A stretch of DNA of 64,000 bases from Rhizaria sp. SCN 62-66 (lineage: Eukaryota; Rhizaria, unplaced), in the NCBI GenBank assembly GCA_001724265.1, contig MEDY01000093.1, positions 1 through 64,000 of the forward strand, written 5' to 3'. Below the pieces are notes generated by a model. The model ran no database searches. It was given only the letters and a program-made list of their open reading frames with translations, and was not told the DNA's origin. The translations under genes were made by a program, and so were the position numbers. Each line of letters starts with the position of its first letter. Within the stretch, counting starts at the first letter, position 1. Positions 47,345 to 59,300 of this stretch are shown piece after piece.

Positions 47345-47364
47345 GTGCCCTCCGCACGCGCTGC

Positions 47365-47646
47365 TCCCGCTGTAGCTCTCCGAGGGCTACAGCTCGCTCC
47401 CAGAACTTTCTCCCTATCTCTCTAGAACCGCTCTCGCAACCCGCGCTGTCGTGCGTGCTTTGTAGCAACATGCACGCCCAGCTTGATTCCTGCTAGCGCG
47501 GCGCGGTGCGCCCGCTCCCGCCAGCGGCGGCCCCCATGGGGGATTCCCGCCGCAGCAGCAGTTGGAACCGAGCCACATCCATGGCTCGCCACGGGGAAAT
47601 CACCTCATCCCCGTATGTAATATGGTAATACACAGTCTTCTTTTTT
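47365..47646 (+). ncRNA. Candidate structured RNA, possibly Pol III terminated
   Basis: Five stems follow one another. CTGTAGC 47370-47376 pairs with GCTACAG 47386-47392. GCGTGC 47453-47458 pairs with GCACGC 47472-47477. GCGGCGG 47524-47530 pairs with CCGCCGC 47547-47553 and encloses CCCCC-AT-GGGGG. CGAGCCA 47569-47575 pairs with TGGCTCG 47582-47588. ACGGGG 47591-47596 pairs with CCCCGT 47609-47614. A T6 run at 47641-47646 could end Pol III transcription. I could not match it to U1, U2, U4, U5, U6, SRP, RNase P or U3 signatures. It may instead be a structured 3' UTR of the 71-residue gene. Strand is inferred from the T run. Confidence 0.35.
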
Positions 47647-48096
47647 GTCACTCTCCCACATAACCCTCTCGGTAATGTACCATTTGGCAGGGTCTGGTCC
47701 TGATTTGAAACGATTTAGCCTGATTTAGGCTCATTTGATAGCTCATTGCGAATGCAGTCGGGCTCGCAAACGGTATCGCGTGAGCGGGTGGCGAGAGGAT
47801 TGTGAAGGTGAGCTTTGATTCGTAAATGTGACACCCACACACGTTTTTTTGGCGCGGTACAAGATCTTGAGATTCACTTTGTGACAATCTTTCAATGACA
47901 CTTTTATTTATTTCAAATTATCAACTTGGTGGCTCTTGAGAGGCACCTCGTTTTGTCTTCGTGCGTGTGGTCCTGTCCTCTCTTCAGAGCGGCACTTAAT
48001 CGCAACTTTGAAGGGTAGGAAGTTATGGATCTGACATATGCACAAAACGAAGGCAATCAACAAGGCCTTTTGTTTGGTAAATGCTGTGTGTCTGCT

Positions 48097-48197
48097 GCCA
48101 CCACTCAGTCTGCGTCTCAGGGACCTAGACCCGAATCAAATCTCAGCGCAAACCGTTCATGACGCCGTCCCGCGCCACCACTCAGTCTGCGCCTCAC
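48097..48197. repeat. 24-bp direct repeat, two copies 77 bp apart
   Basis: Copies at 48097-48120 and 48174-48197 match at 22 of 24 positions around CCACTCAGTCTGCG. They lie in the 5' flank of the topoisomerase gene. Confidence 0.8.
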
Positions 48198-48495
48198 AGG
48201 CTTCCAGCGTCACAAGAAACGATCTCAATGTCTGTATATTGGCGTTTTTGTAGACGCGGGCGCTTTGTCTGCCACTCGATGATGATTCAGGCTTGCAGAG
48301 CTCCCTTTTTCTGCTTCGCCTTGTTAAACCCTATCTCGGGTGACGCAGCATACGCTCCTCTCGTCGCGACGGAGCCACATGTCACAACGTTTCGTTCAGC
48401 AGAAAGTCTACGTAAAATATTACGGAACTCCATTACTCACACCCGTTGCCGCTCTTTTTGTGCTTGATTTGACTTGTTTCCCCGCGCAGAACTCG

Positions 48496-50943
48496 ATGGA
48501 CCCGCAGCAGCCCGTCGCCGCTGCCGCCGCCGCCGCCCCGGCGCCCGCGGCTCCTGTTCCGATGCAGGACGATCCCGCCGTGAAGCTGGAGGCCGCGCTC
48601 GCCGCCGCGCCCGCGCCCGCCGCGCCCGCGGGTGAGGTGAAGCCTGAGGTGAAGCCTGAGTCCTCCTCTTCGTCGTCTTCTGCCTCTGCCTCTGCTTCGT
48701 CCTCTGCGTCCGCATCTGCTGCTGCTGCGCCGACGCCGTCGCGCCCGAAGCGCGCGCTGGACGCGTCGTCCTCCGACTCGGACTCGAGCTCCAGCTCCAG
48801 CAGCTCGGACTCGGACTCTTCCTCGTCCTCGGACTCAAGCTCGGGCTCCGACTCGGACAGCGACAGCTCAAGCTCCAGCTCGGACTCGGACTCGGACTCG
48901 TCGAGCTCCAGCTCTGGTTCGGACTCGAGCGACAGCTCCGACAGCAGCGACAGCTCTGACTCGAGCGACAGCTCCGACTCAAGTGACAGCTCCGACAGCA
49001 GCGACAGCGACAGCTCCGACAGCAGCTCTGACGACGACAGCTCCGACTCCGACTCCGGCCCCCGTGTGAAGCGCTCCAAGAAGGCCGCGGCGGGCAAGAG
49101 CAAGAGCAAGGACGCCAAGAAGAAGAAGTCCGGTGGCAAGAAGGAGAAGAAGGAAAAGAAGAGCCGCCGCAGCGAGTCGATGGTCGGTGACAGCGAGATC
49201 TACCCTCCCACCAAGTACGAGCGTCTGACTGAAATCAAGCCGCTTGAGCCGTCTAAGGGCGCGAACAAGTGGTGGGCGCGCGCGCTATCGAGCGACGTCA
49301 AGTGGGAGACGCTGGAGCACAACGGCATTCTCTTCGCGCCCGACTACGTCCCGCACGGTATCAAGATGCGCTATGCCGGTGCTGAGGTGGAGCTGACGCC
49401 CGAGCAGGAGGAAGTCGCGACTTTCTACGCTGCGATGCTCGAGACAGACTACATGACCAACGCGAAGTTCAACGCGAACTTCTTCGCGGACTGGCAACAG
49501 CTGCTGGGCCCCAAGCATGTGGTGCAAAAGCTCTCCGAGTGCGATTTCACGCCCATCAAGCGTTACCTTGACGCCGAGCGTCTTCGCAAGATCGAGGAAC
49601 GCAAGACCCCCGAGTTTAAGAAGGCCGCCAAGGAGACCAAGGCCCGCCTCGACTCGATCTACGGCTTCGCCATCGTTGACGGATTCAAGGAGAGCACCGC
49701 CAAGTACTCTGTCGAAATCCCCGGTCTCTTCCGCGGCCGTGGTGGACACCCTAAGACCGGCAAGATCAAGCGCCGCGTGATGCCTGAGGACGTGATCCTC
49801 AACATCGGCCGGAACACGCCGATCCCCAAGTGCCCACTCGAGGGCCACGACTGGAAGGGCATCATCCACAACGACAAGGTCACCTGGCTCGCTTACTACC
49901 GCGACCCCATCACCAACGGCTACAAGTACGTCTACTTGGCGTCGTCGTCGCGCTTTAAGGGCGAGTCTGACCGCAATAAGTACAATAAGGCGCGTCGTCT
50001 CATCACGCACATCGACGCCATCCGCGCGTCCTACACGCGCGACTTCTCCAACGCGGACCGCGGCGCGCGCCAGCGTGCGACGGCGGTGTACTTGATCGAC
50101 GTGCTCGCGCTGCGTGTCGGCAACGAGAAGGACACCAGCGAGGAGGCTGATACCGTGGGCTGCTGCTCGCTGCGTGTGGAGCACCTCGCGTTCAAGGAGG
50201 GCAACCGCGTCGAGTTTGACTTCCTCGGCAAGGACTCGATGCGGTACTTCAACGAGGTCGAGGTGCACCCGCTCGTGTTCGCCAACCTGCAGGAGTTCTG
50301 CAAGGGCAAGGCGGGCACGCGCGACGTTTTCGACGCGCTTAACACCAGTCAGCTCAACGACCACCTCAAGTCCTTCATGCCAGGGCTCTCCGCTAAGGTG
50401 TTCCGTACGTACAACGCGTCCATCACGCTCGAGAAGGAGCTCCGCGAGGGCTCCAAGGACGTCTCCGTGTCTGACCTCACGGCCGTCAAGGAGCAGTTTT
50501 ACACCAACGCTAACCGCGAAGTGGCGATCCTGTGCAACCACCAGCGCTCGCTGCCTAAGGGCCACGAGACGCAGATGGCGGCGCTGGACGAGCAGCTTGC
50601 CAAGGTGCGCGGTGAGATCGCGGCGCTCAAGGGCAAGGCCGAGACGTTCGGCGAGAAGAAGCTGCCTGCGGATCGTGCAAAGCGCACTGAGATGGGCGCC
50701 AAGCTCGAGATGCGGCTCAAGAACATGGAGGCGAAGCGTGCGATGAAGGATGATAACAAAACGGTGGCGTTGGGCACGTCCAAGATCAACTACATGGACC
50801 CGCGCATCACGATTGCGTGGTGCAAAGAGAAGGATGTGCCCCTCGAGCGCATCTTCAACCGTTCGCTGCTGTCCAAGTTTCCGTGGGCCATGGAGTGCCC
50901 GTCCACGTGGCGCTTCAACGACCCCGAGCTCCGCGATATCTAA
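48496..50943 (+). CDS. TOP1: DNA topoisomerase I (type IB)
   Basis: 815 residues, ATG 48496 to TAA. The N-terminal 95 residues are Ala/Pro/Glu-rich. A Ser-Asp repeat tract (about 90-190) and a Lys-rich nuclear-localisation stretch (about 192-225) follow. The conserved core starts near 240 (ANKWWARALSSDVKWETLEHNGILF) and continues through GNEKDTSEEADTVGCCSLRV. The C-terminal domain carries SKINYMDPR with the catalytic Tyr at 766. The enzyme relaxes supercoils by transient single-strand cleavage. The linker (about 680-755) is charged and helical as expected. The core is normal; only the acidic Ser-Asp tract is unusual in purity. Confidence 0.97.
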   Translation: MDPQQPVAAAAAAAPAPAAPVPMQDDPAVKLEAALAAAPAPAAPAGEVKPEVKPESSSSSSSASASASSSASASAAAAPTPSRPKRALDASSSDSDSSSSSSSSDSDSSSSSDSSSGSDSDSDSSSSSSDSDSDSSSSSSGSDSSDSSDSSDSSDSSDSSDSSDSSDSSDSDSSDSSSDDDSSDSDSGPRVKRSKKAAAGKSKSKDAKKKKSGGKKEKKEKKSRRSESMVGDSEIYPPTKYERLTEIKPLEPSKGANKWWARALSSDVKWETLEHNGILFAPDYVPHGIKMRYAGAEVELTPEQEEVATFYAAMLETDYMTNAKFNANFFADWQQLLGPKHVVQKLSECDFTPIKRYLDAERLRKIEERKTPEFKKAAKETKARLDSIYGFAIVDGFKESTAKYSVEIPGLFRGRGGHPKTGKIKRRVMPEDVILNIGRNTPIPKCPLEGHDWKGIIHNDKVTWLAYYRDPITNGYKYVYLASSSRFKGESDRNKYNKARRLITHIDAIRASYTRDFSNADRGARQRATAVYLIDVLALRVGNEKDTSEEADTVGCCSLRVEHLAFKEGNRVEFDFLGKDSMRYFNEVEVHPLVFANLQEFCKGKAGTRDVFDALNTSQLNDHLKSFMPGLSAKVFRTYNASITLEKELREGSKDVSVSDLTAVKEQFYTNANREVAILCNHQRSLPKGHETQMAALDEQLAKVRGEIAALKGKAETFGEKKLPADRAKRTEMGAKLEMRLKNMEAKRAMKDDNKTVALGTSKINYMDPRITIAWCKEKDVPLERIFNRSLLSKFPWAMECPSTWRFNDPELRDI

Positions 50944-51452
50944 GCGCTGCACTGTTGCAAAACACCGACTGCTGAAAGCAGCTGTGTCATGTGCATGTGC
51001 GATGGGTGGTGGCTGACTCTGTGTTGTATGATGTGAGTGCGTGATGATGAAGTAGAGTGATGAACGTATGATGGATTTTGAGAAATAATATTGAACACCA
51101 GTTGCAAGACGTCGTCATGCGTCGGTAGAATAATGACCGCCAGTAATATTAATGAGATAATAATCACACCAAAAACAAAACATGTGTAGTATCATTGTGA
51201 GTCTCCTCGCCCTGTTCTGTAAGCGTGCGAGCTCTCAAAGACAGTCTAAAGTCATAGAATAAATAGCAAACCTTTTGAACCAATAATAGAAAGCCACATT
51301 CGGGATAAATATTACATCTAAACTGTATTGGTGTTCAATTGTATTAAGGTTCACTCACTTGTCGTCTCATACGCAACGACACCTCATCGTCACATCTGCT
51401 TCATTTACATGATTCCGTGCTTCTCACGACGACTCTCACACTGGTTTTGCGC
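50944..51452. other. Convergent intergenic region
   Basis: 3' flanks of topoisomerase I and urocanase. CTGCT-GAA-AGCAG at 50969-50981 is a small perfect hairpin 26 nt after the TAA. The rest is AT-rich and featureless. Confidence 0.5.
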
Positions 51453-53823
51453 TTACGCGCTCTCAGGGAACTGGAGCGCGAGCGAGTCCGCAATGAGCGC
51501 CTCAACACCGGCGGCGTCAGAGCGCACGGGCAGCGTGGGCACAATGGGCAGTGCGCCCTCAGCACCAGCCTCAAACGCCGCCGCGGCACGCTTGATCGCG
51601 CGTTCCGCCTTATCGTTGCCAGCCCACGCGCGGCGCGCGACGCCGTTGTTGACGTCCCAGAACAGCATCAGACGCGCCTTGGCGGCCGCGTCGTCGGTGC
51701 CGTCGAGAACGAGGCCGAAGCCACCGTTGATGGCCTTGCCCCACCCGGTGCCGCCGCCGTTATGGAGCGCGACCCACGTCGCGCCGCGCACAGCGTCGCC
51801 GATGCAGTTTTGCACAGCCATGTCTGCGGTGAACTTGGACCCGTCGCAGACATTGCTGGTTTCGCGGAACGGCGAGTCCGTGCCCGACACGTCGTGGTGG
51901 TCGCGCGACAGCACGACGGGACCGTGGAGGCGGCCTGACTTAACGGCGGCGTTGATCGCACCGGCAATAGCGGCGCGCCCGGCGGCGTCGGCATACAAGA
52001 TGCGCGCCTGTGATCCGACGACGAGATGATTCTCCTGCGCGGCGTCAATCCACAGGATGTTGTCCTTGAGCTGGCCCCGCACCTCGCCGTCGCCCTCGCA
52101 GGTCAGCAGCCCCTTGAGTACTTCACTGGCGATGGAGTCAGTCGCGGCGAGGTCCTCCGCGCGGCCAGAGGTGCAGACCCATCGGAACGGACCGAAGCCC
52201 ATGGAGAAGATGTCTCCCATGAACTCCTCCACATAACTCGGGTACTTGAACGTCACGTTTGTCTCCGTGACGGCGTCGCCCGCGCGCGCCGCCGGGAGCG
52301 CGATGTCGGCGCCCGCGCGGAACGCTTCGAGCAAGAACGAGTTCCCGTAGTCCCAGAAGCGCGAGCCCCGGGTAACGAGGGCGTTGATCGCGGTCACCTG
52401 GCGGCGCAGAGAGGCCTGAACAGCGGCCTTGAACGCCGCGGGGTCGGCCGCCATGAGCGCGTTGGACTCGGCGAGTGTGAGCCCGGTGGGGTAGAAACCG
52501 CCGTTGTAGGGGTTATGCAGCGAGGTCTGATCCGAGGCCAGGTCGATGAGGTTCTCACCAGTGGCGGCGGCGTCGGCGGCGAAACGCTCCCAGACGTCAA
52601 CGACGTTGCCCAGATAGGCAAGTGCAACGGCTTCGCGGCCGGCGCGAGCGGCGCGCACGCGCTTGACCAGCACGTCCAGGCACGTGATCTGTACGTTCAC
52701 GCAGAAAAAAACAAGAGAAAATCAAAATATGGAATTAGATGTTGCAAAAATAACCTGATATAGTCGTTATTTACATAAAAATAGGATTTGTCATGACGTG
52801 TGATAATTTGAAACGAATATCATGATTAACATCAGAATCATGACAGTTAATAACGATCAGCAAACAAGAATCGTGATATATGGGTTTGGTTTTTTGCGGT
52901 TTGTTTCATATTCGCCATACCTTCTCGGTGACCCATCCCTGCGCGTGGCGCTTATCAAGTGCGTTCTCATCTATCTCAGCTATCACCGTGACAGCGCCGC
53001 AGATCACACCGGCCTTGCCCTGGGCACCGGACATGCCGCCCAGTCCGGACGAAAGATAGACCTTGCCGGCAAGCGAGGTGTCCGGGTCGCCAGCGCCGAG
53101 GTACTTGCGGCCTGCGTTGAGGACCGTGAGCACCGTGCCGTGCACGATGCCCTGGGGGCCGATGTAAGCGAACCCGCCGGCGGTCATCTGGCCGTATTGA
53201 GTGACACCCATTGCGTACATGCGGTCGTAGTCAACCGGGGTGGAGGCCATAGGGACGACCATGCCGTTGGTGATCACGAGGCGCGGGGCAGAGGGCAGAG
53301 ACGCGAAGAGGCCCTGCGGGTGGCCTGAGTTGAGCACGAGCGTCGAGTTCTCGTCGAGGCGGCAGAGGTAGTGCATCATGAGCCGGTATTCGGCCCAGTT
53401 CGAGAACGCGGACCCGTTGCCGCCGTACGTCACAAGCTCTTCGGGGAACTGCGCGACGGCGGGGTCGAGGTTGTTCATCACCATAAGCATCACGGCCTTG
53501 GCGTGCGCGTGGCGACCGGGGTAGCAGGAAATGGGGTAGGCGCGCATGGCGTACTCATTCGGCATGTACCGGTAGCAGTAGATGTGGCCATACTGTTGCA
53601 GCTCGGCGGCAAACTCGGGCGCCAGCACGGCGTGGTGCTCGGCGGGGAAGTACCGCAGGATGTTGCGGACGGCCTGAATGAACTCGCCGCGCTGCAGACC
53701 GTGCTTGCGGACTGGCGCGTGGGGCACGCCCGGCGAGCGCGTGCGGGGCGGGGGAAGCACGGAGAGATCCGCGGGGAGGCACTTGGCAAGCAAGGCCGTC
53801 ACGATGGCTTGGTCGAACTCCAT
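51453..53823 (-). CDS. UROC1: Urocanate hydratase (urocanase), two exons
   Basis: Exons 53823-52921 and 52688-51453 join in phase 0 across a 232-nt intron (donor GTATGG, acceptor ACAG) to 712 residues, TAA stop. The enzyme converts urocanate to imidazolone propionate, the second step of histidine breakdown, using tightly bound NAD+ as electrophile. Near-identity to family blocks is visible: GVPHAPVR, YGHIYCYRYMP, NNLDPAVAQFPEELVTYGG, MYAMGVTQYGQMTAGG, GLGGMSGAQGKAG, then after the intron SDQTSLHNPYNGG, DIFSMGFGPFRWVCTSG, LSRDHHDVSGTDSPFRET and GATWVALHNGGGTGWG. Length is close to animal urocanase (about 676). This is the only intron in the set without GTACGT. A CTCTCCAG just upstream of the ATG may mark a 5'-UTR intron. 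Confidence 0.96.
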
Positions 53824-54376
53824 TAAGCCAGCTGGAGAGGCGTGGTGGCGCGGTAGAGAGGGGACAAAGGTCAAGGGATGACGGACAAACGGTGAGTCCG
53901 GAGGAGAAGAGTGAAGATTAAGTCGGACAAAACAGATATTATGGAGAATCAGTAAGATAAATTGTTATCATGTAAGATGGACTAAGATCAAATCATGATG
54001 AAACGTGTCAGGCGGGCCTTTTACTTGTGACAACAAGTGAAATAAAAAAGTGATGCAGTCTTGGGTCGGGGGTCAACACGAAAGGAAAGATAGCGCAATA
54101 AACCAAGCAGTTAAAGCAACAGTAATTAGTGATAGTAATCAATAAAGTGGGATCTATTGTGAAGCTAAACAGAATCTAAATATACGGTCACAGTCGGCCA
54201 CACTAACTCGTTTCAGGCAGTCCACCTCATCATCAAGCCGAACAGGCACCTCGTCGATGGCCGTCGCCGCCGCACTGCACAGCACCGGCAGTCACCCCGA
54301 AACAGTCTTAAAACACAGCGAATACTGAATAACATCGCACAAAACAGGGTAATATCGCACATCAACGCGTGGAAAA
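53824..54376. other. Intergenic region
   Basis: Between the urocanase start and the STPG stop on the minus strand. A short direct repeat (ATCGCAC copies near 54334 and 54354) lies just past the STPG stop. No gene was seen. Confidence 0.45.
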
Positions 54377-55930
54377 TCACCCCAGCGCCCACGTATCCGC
54401 GCGCGCAAGGCGGAACGACCTCGGCGCGGTGACCGCCAGAGGGTCCGCTGAGTAGCTCGCTGGCCCCGGCGCATCGCTTTTGCGCACGTACGACACGCCG
54501 CTGGGCACCGAAGACACAAACACCGCGCTCCCGCGCTGCTGCGCCGCCGCGGCCGCCGCGCCGGGCGGCGGCGCGGGCGGAAACGCGAGGGTGCTAGGCG
54601 CCGGGTCGTAGTATCCAGGGGCTGGCACCGTAGCCCGCGTTGTGGCGCCACGACGAGGCGCCAGGGGCTGGCCAAAGCGGTCCTGGTCGCGCTGCGCAAA
54701 GGCCGGCGACAGCACCGAGAGATCGCGCGCGCGGGAGCCTCGCGTCAGCGCCGTCGCGACGCGCGGGACGGCCAAAACCCCCGCATCTCCACTATGGGCG
54801 GCTCCGCTATGAACTTGATTGCTATGATTCGCTGTGGTAGAGACAGGGGGCGCACGCGCGAAGTGAAGCGGGAGTTCGTACGCGCCTGGGCCGGGCACGT
54901 CCTGTGGCACACCCAGCGCGCCCGTGCGCGGCGCAGCGGAGCGGAACGCGGCCGACGCGGCGGCGGCGGTGCGGGAGCGGGCTAGCACTGGGCGCGGGGC
55001 TGTGGCGAGGTCAAAGTGGCCGGGGCCTGGCGTAGCGGAGGCCGCGGAGGGTGCGAGGAAGCGTTCGCAGGTCGTCGCGAAGGGAGGGCGTGGCACGCGG
55101 GACGGGAAGGCCGCCGCAGCCGCCGCAGAGCCCACTCCGGCAGTTCGATACGACGACGATGACGATATGGGTTCTGTTGCTGTGTGTTGCGGTTGATGGG
55201 CCGGGACTGATGCGCCGAAACCGACGGAGGGCACTGGCACGCGGTGCGCGCGGGCGTCGCGTGTCGGGTCGCGCGCGAATGACCCCGCGGCGGCGGCGGC
55301 TGAGGTTGCAGTGTACGCGCGCCCGACGTCATACGCGCCGACACCGGGCAAAAGACCAGCACGGTCACTCGCGGCGGCCAAGAACGACTGTGAGTCGAAG
55401 CGAGACGCGCGGGAGACAAAACCGCTGCCGTAGCCCTTGTTGGAAAGCGAGGCCGATGACGAGACGAGGCTGGCGTGCGCGCGGCCGCCCGCGGGGCCCG
55501 CCGAGGAGGATGAGGCGAGGGCGTCTGCAGTGGGAGCGGCGAAACGAGCGGTCCGGGAAGAGAAGCCGTCGCGCTCGGCCGGGACCGTGTGCTGCGCGGG
55601 CAGGGTCACGTAGCGCGCGGGGATTGATGGCGGCGTCATCGCGGGGCGGGGACCATTGTCGCGGCGGGTCGCTGTATGGGAGTGGGTATGGTGGGTATAG
55701 TCAGAGGCGTGAAGGAGAAGTGGCGTGTGTGAGTCACAAATAGTGTGGCAGCGAACGGCAATGAACGAGTTGAGAGTTTAGTTGGATACGGCAAGTATAA
55801 TACAATATTGGGTCGCCCTGACCATGGCGATATAATCATATGACGTACCTTGACGCGTGAGCGTGATGCTGGAAGGGCCTCCGACTTGGCGCTCTACACG
55901 AGGGCCCTGAGCAAAAGAGGGATCAGCCAT
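54377..55930 (-). CDS. PG-rich (STPG/SHIPPO) repeat protein, two exons
   Basis: Exon 1 (55930-55849) encodes 27 residues, including VGGPSSITL, up to a GTACGT donor. Exon 2 (55671-54377) continues in the same frame after ATACAG, giving 458 residues with a TGA stop. At least five Pro-Gly-Pro-Gly-x-Tyr-type repeats are spread along the chain: LPGVGAYDV, TPGPGHFDL, VPGPGAYEL, VPAPGYYDP and APGPASYSA. This repeat family (sperm-tail PG-rich, SHIPPO/ODF3-like) coats or lines ciliary and flagellar microtubules. Together with the DZIP1-like gene it argues that the organism makes cilia. Which family member it represents cannot be told. ATG 55639 would start a shorter protein lacking the first exon. Confidence 0.82.
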
Positions 55931-56366
55931 GGCGCTCGATAACGCCTAGATGCAATGCCACCAATTCAATAAAGTATGCTATAAAAGCTGAACTCAATTA
56001 AATCAATGCCAAACAGCAGCGTGACGACCAAACTACGGTGAACAACCACGGTTTAGAATCAAGCAGTTTCTCATGTGGGCGAAATTTTTACGAACACCTC
56101 GATTTTCATGACGACCGAACCTCGCATCTTTTTATGTTCATAACCCTGGTTTTTTACGTCACCGTGCTTATTTATGTGGTTTGTTTACCTTTATCTGATA
56201 CCATATTATACTCACTCTTTGCCACTGTCGCACCACGACTGCTATAGTCCTTTTCACCCTGTTCTGAGGAAGTCGAGCCGAGGAGTTGTTTGAAGCTGCT
56301 GTGTCATCGCTTCTCGCACCTGTCCCTCCCCAGCCTGAGGCTTGTGTCGTTATCAAGGAGCTTGCC
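55931..56366. other. Divergent promoter region
   Basis: Between the STPG and sphingomyelin-synthase-like starts. The latter frame stays open upstream to 56286 without an ATG. TCCCCAG near 56332 may be an acceptor of a 5'-UTR intron. Confidence 0.45.
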
Positions 56367-59300
56367 ATGAGCAGCCCTGTGTCGAAAAACAAGTCTCGCG
56401 GCGCTCCCGCCACCGGGGCCTCTTCTGAGGCCGCCGGCACCGTGCCGTTCGGCTCCCACTCCCGAGCTTCTGGCGTCACTCCCGCGCCCTCTGCCGCGGC
56501 CGCTGCCTCTGCTGAGCCCTCGGCCGTGCAGTCGCACTCCTCGCCGTCGAAGCAGGCGTCGGGCGCGCACGTGTACTTCCAGGCCCCGACGTCGGGCCGC
56601 GGCTCGATGGTGGCCGTCGCGTCAACCTTCGGCGGTGACATGTCGTCCTCGCTCGATCTCGCAGCGCAAGTCGCCAGCGCGCTCCACGCGCCGACCGCGC
56701 CCCCCGTTGCCGCGCCCGCGCCCGCGCCCGGGTCGACCGCGCAGCATACGCATTACCACGCGCCGACTGCGGTTGCGCTGTCGCCGCCGCTCGCGGGCCT
56801 CCGCAGTCTCGCCAGCTCACCGCTCAAGCCTGCACGCGATATCGGTCGCATGCATAACGTACGTGAGATGAACGCGCGTGACATGAGCGCGCGCGACATG
56901 AGTGCTGCCGGCGTAAACAGTAGCGGCAGCGTCGGCTCTGCGGCGCGGGGGAGTGGTGACCGCGCAACTGCTGCCTCAACTGCCTCGACCTCCTCTGTAC
57001 GCGGAAGCAGCAACACCAGTGGCGGCGGCGTTGCGAGGACCTCGCTCTCACACACCGGCTCCGGCCCCTCGACCGCGCCCGCCGCTGCTACAGTCCCCGT
57101 CTCTGTGTTGACCGCAGCCACTCAGTCCGCCGACCACACCACACATGTCAACTCCAACACCAACGCGAACGCCCATGCAAACGCCCATGCTAACACAAGC
57201 GCACACAGCACAAGCACACTGCGCCAGCGCAGCTCTCGCGGCGGCGGTCTGGCCGGAGTCGTGCGCCGCAACGCGCTCGCGCAGCGCACGAACGGCCACT
57301 ACAGTCACTCCCGCAGCGACAGCGGCTCCGACAGCGACGACTCCTTCTCGGGCTCCGACCGCGGGGCGGGCGCGTGTTCCTGCTCGGGCTCGGGCTCTGA
57401 CGCGGATGCCGCGGCGGACCGGCGGCGGCGCGCGCTGCGGGGCTCCCTCGGCGACGGCGACGATCGCCGTGGCAACAGCAACAGCAACAGCAGCAACGAC
57501 GACGAGGACGAGGACGAGGACAGCGGCGACAGCAGCCGTTCGTTTATCTCGCTCACCGGGAGCGGCAGCGGCGTCGGCGCAATGCTGGCGCGGGTCGGCT
57601 CAGCCGCGCGCCTCACTGGCAGCGGCGCTTCATCGCGCCGCCACAAGAGCAGCCACGAACACGGCCACGAGGTCCCCAGTCACGAGCACGGACATCGCCG
57701 CAGTCGCCGGCGCCGGTCGCGCGTGTCCGTCCCCAACGGCGGCGGCAGCTCCGACAGCGATGTCAGCGGCGACTTGCTGCAGTCCGACGACAACGCCGAC
57801 GCCGCGGCACACACCGCCGCCTTCGCCTCCGCCGCCGCGGCCGCCGCGGCGGTGGCGACGGCCAACGCCGCCGCCGCCGCTGCCCGCGCCGCCGCGATCG
57901 TGATCGCAACCCCGCGGTGCTCTCCGTCGCCGCAGCGGTCACGCGCGCCGTCGGTGGACCCCGCGTGTACGCACGCGAGCTCGCAGGCCGACTCGCGCCG
58001 CGGGTCGCTCGCGCTACAGCCGGTGCGCGCGCCGTCGCTGCCGGATGCGGCCGCGCGGGACGCCAGCCGCGGGCCCTCGCGCACGCACACGCACACGCAC
58101 ACGCACACGCTTACACAACAGCAGCAGGGCCCGGCTCCGCGCCACAGTCTTACCCACGGTCAGCGGACTGCGCTGGCGCGCGCTGGCTCCGGCTCTGGCT
58201 CAGGCGCTGTATCAGGCTCAGGCTCAGGCTCCGGCGCGAGCCCGTCGCTCGAGCGCGGCGGCAGCGCTGTCGACAACAACAATAACGCCAAGCCCCCCTT
58301 AGCCTCGGGGTCTCCCGCGGCCAATGACGCTGCTGGCGGCGTGAGCAGTGCCGTGTCCGACGGCCGCCTCGCCCTCAGCGGCCTCGGTGGCCTCGTCGGC
58401 AGCAGCAGTGGCAGTGGCAGTGGCAGTGGCAGAGGCAGCCCGAGTGCGACTGGCACGGACAGCAGCGCAGCAGGGTCGCCGCTGAGTCCGCCCGCCGCGC
58501 TCGCGCCGCAGCAGCTCCAGCAGCAGCAGCTGTCGCAAGCGCAGTTGCATCCGCAGCAGCAGCAGCTGTATCATCCCACTTACCCGCAGCTGTACACGCA
58601 TCATTACGCGCAGCAACTGCATCACCAGCAGCACCGCCAGCAGCAGTACCATCAATACCAGTACCAGCAGCATGTTTCACACACGCACCAGCACACCCAC
58701 CAGCATCAGCACTCCCACACGCGTGCTGCCACCACGGCGCAGCTCGCGGCCGCGGAGGCGGAGGCGGAGGCGGAGGCGGAGGCCGCGGGGCAAAGCGAAG
58801 AAGAAGAGCTCTCCCGCCTGGCCCGGCTGCGGCGCTATGTCGGTCTCGGCGACTGCATTCTGCGCTTGCTGCGGCGCCGCGTGACCAACATCGTGCTCTG
58901 GTCCGAAGGCGAGCGCAACGAGCTGGGCCGGCTCGGTGTGTCGATCCTGATTACAATCGCGACGCTGCTCTTCGTTGTCATGGTCAACATCACGGCACAC
59001 ATGCGCTTTCCGCAGCACGTCGACCCTTTGCCCGATATGTTGCATGATGTTTTACCGGATCTGTCCGCGCCCGAGTGGTTGGGCGTGCCTGACCACTTCA
59101 TCACCGCGCACTTGCTCATCGTGCTCACAGTCGCCGCCTTCCACGCCCAGCGCATTGTCGTCGTGCGGCGCTGGCTGCTCATCTACTCGATGCTCATGTT
59201 TGTGCGCGGCATCTGCATCCTCGTCACTGCGCTGCCCGAGCCCTGCTTGACGTGCCGCCCCGAGTGCAAGACGTACCGTCCCGCCGGGCTGCTGCCTCAC

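Larger units (their letters stand above)
47345..48495. other. Long spacer with structured GC-rich island and direct repeat
   Basis: The first 300 nt form a run of perfect stems (see the ncRNA entry). A 24-bp direct repeat (22 matches) lies at 48097-48120 and 48174-48197. The end, TTGTTTCCCCGCGCAG before 48491, looks like the acceptor of a 5'-UTR intron of the topoisomerase gene. Confidence 0.55.

Noticed and set aside
49285-50952. 555-codon open frame on the minus strand
   Set aside because: Antisense shadow of topoisomerase I, which is unambiguous on the plus strand.
55830-55860. ACGTACC resembling the 5' end of a U1 snRNA matched to GTACGT donors
   Set aside because: It is the reverse complement of the STPG gene's own donor site, which joins two exons in frame.
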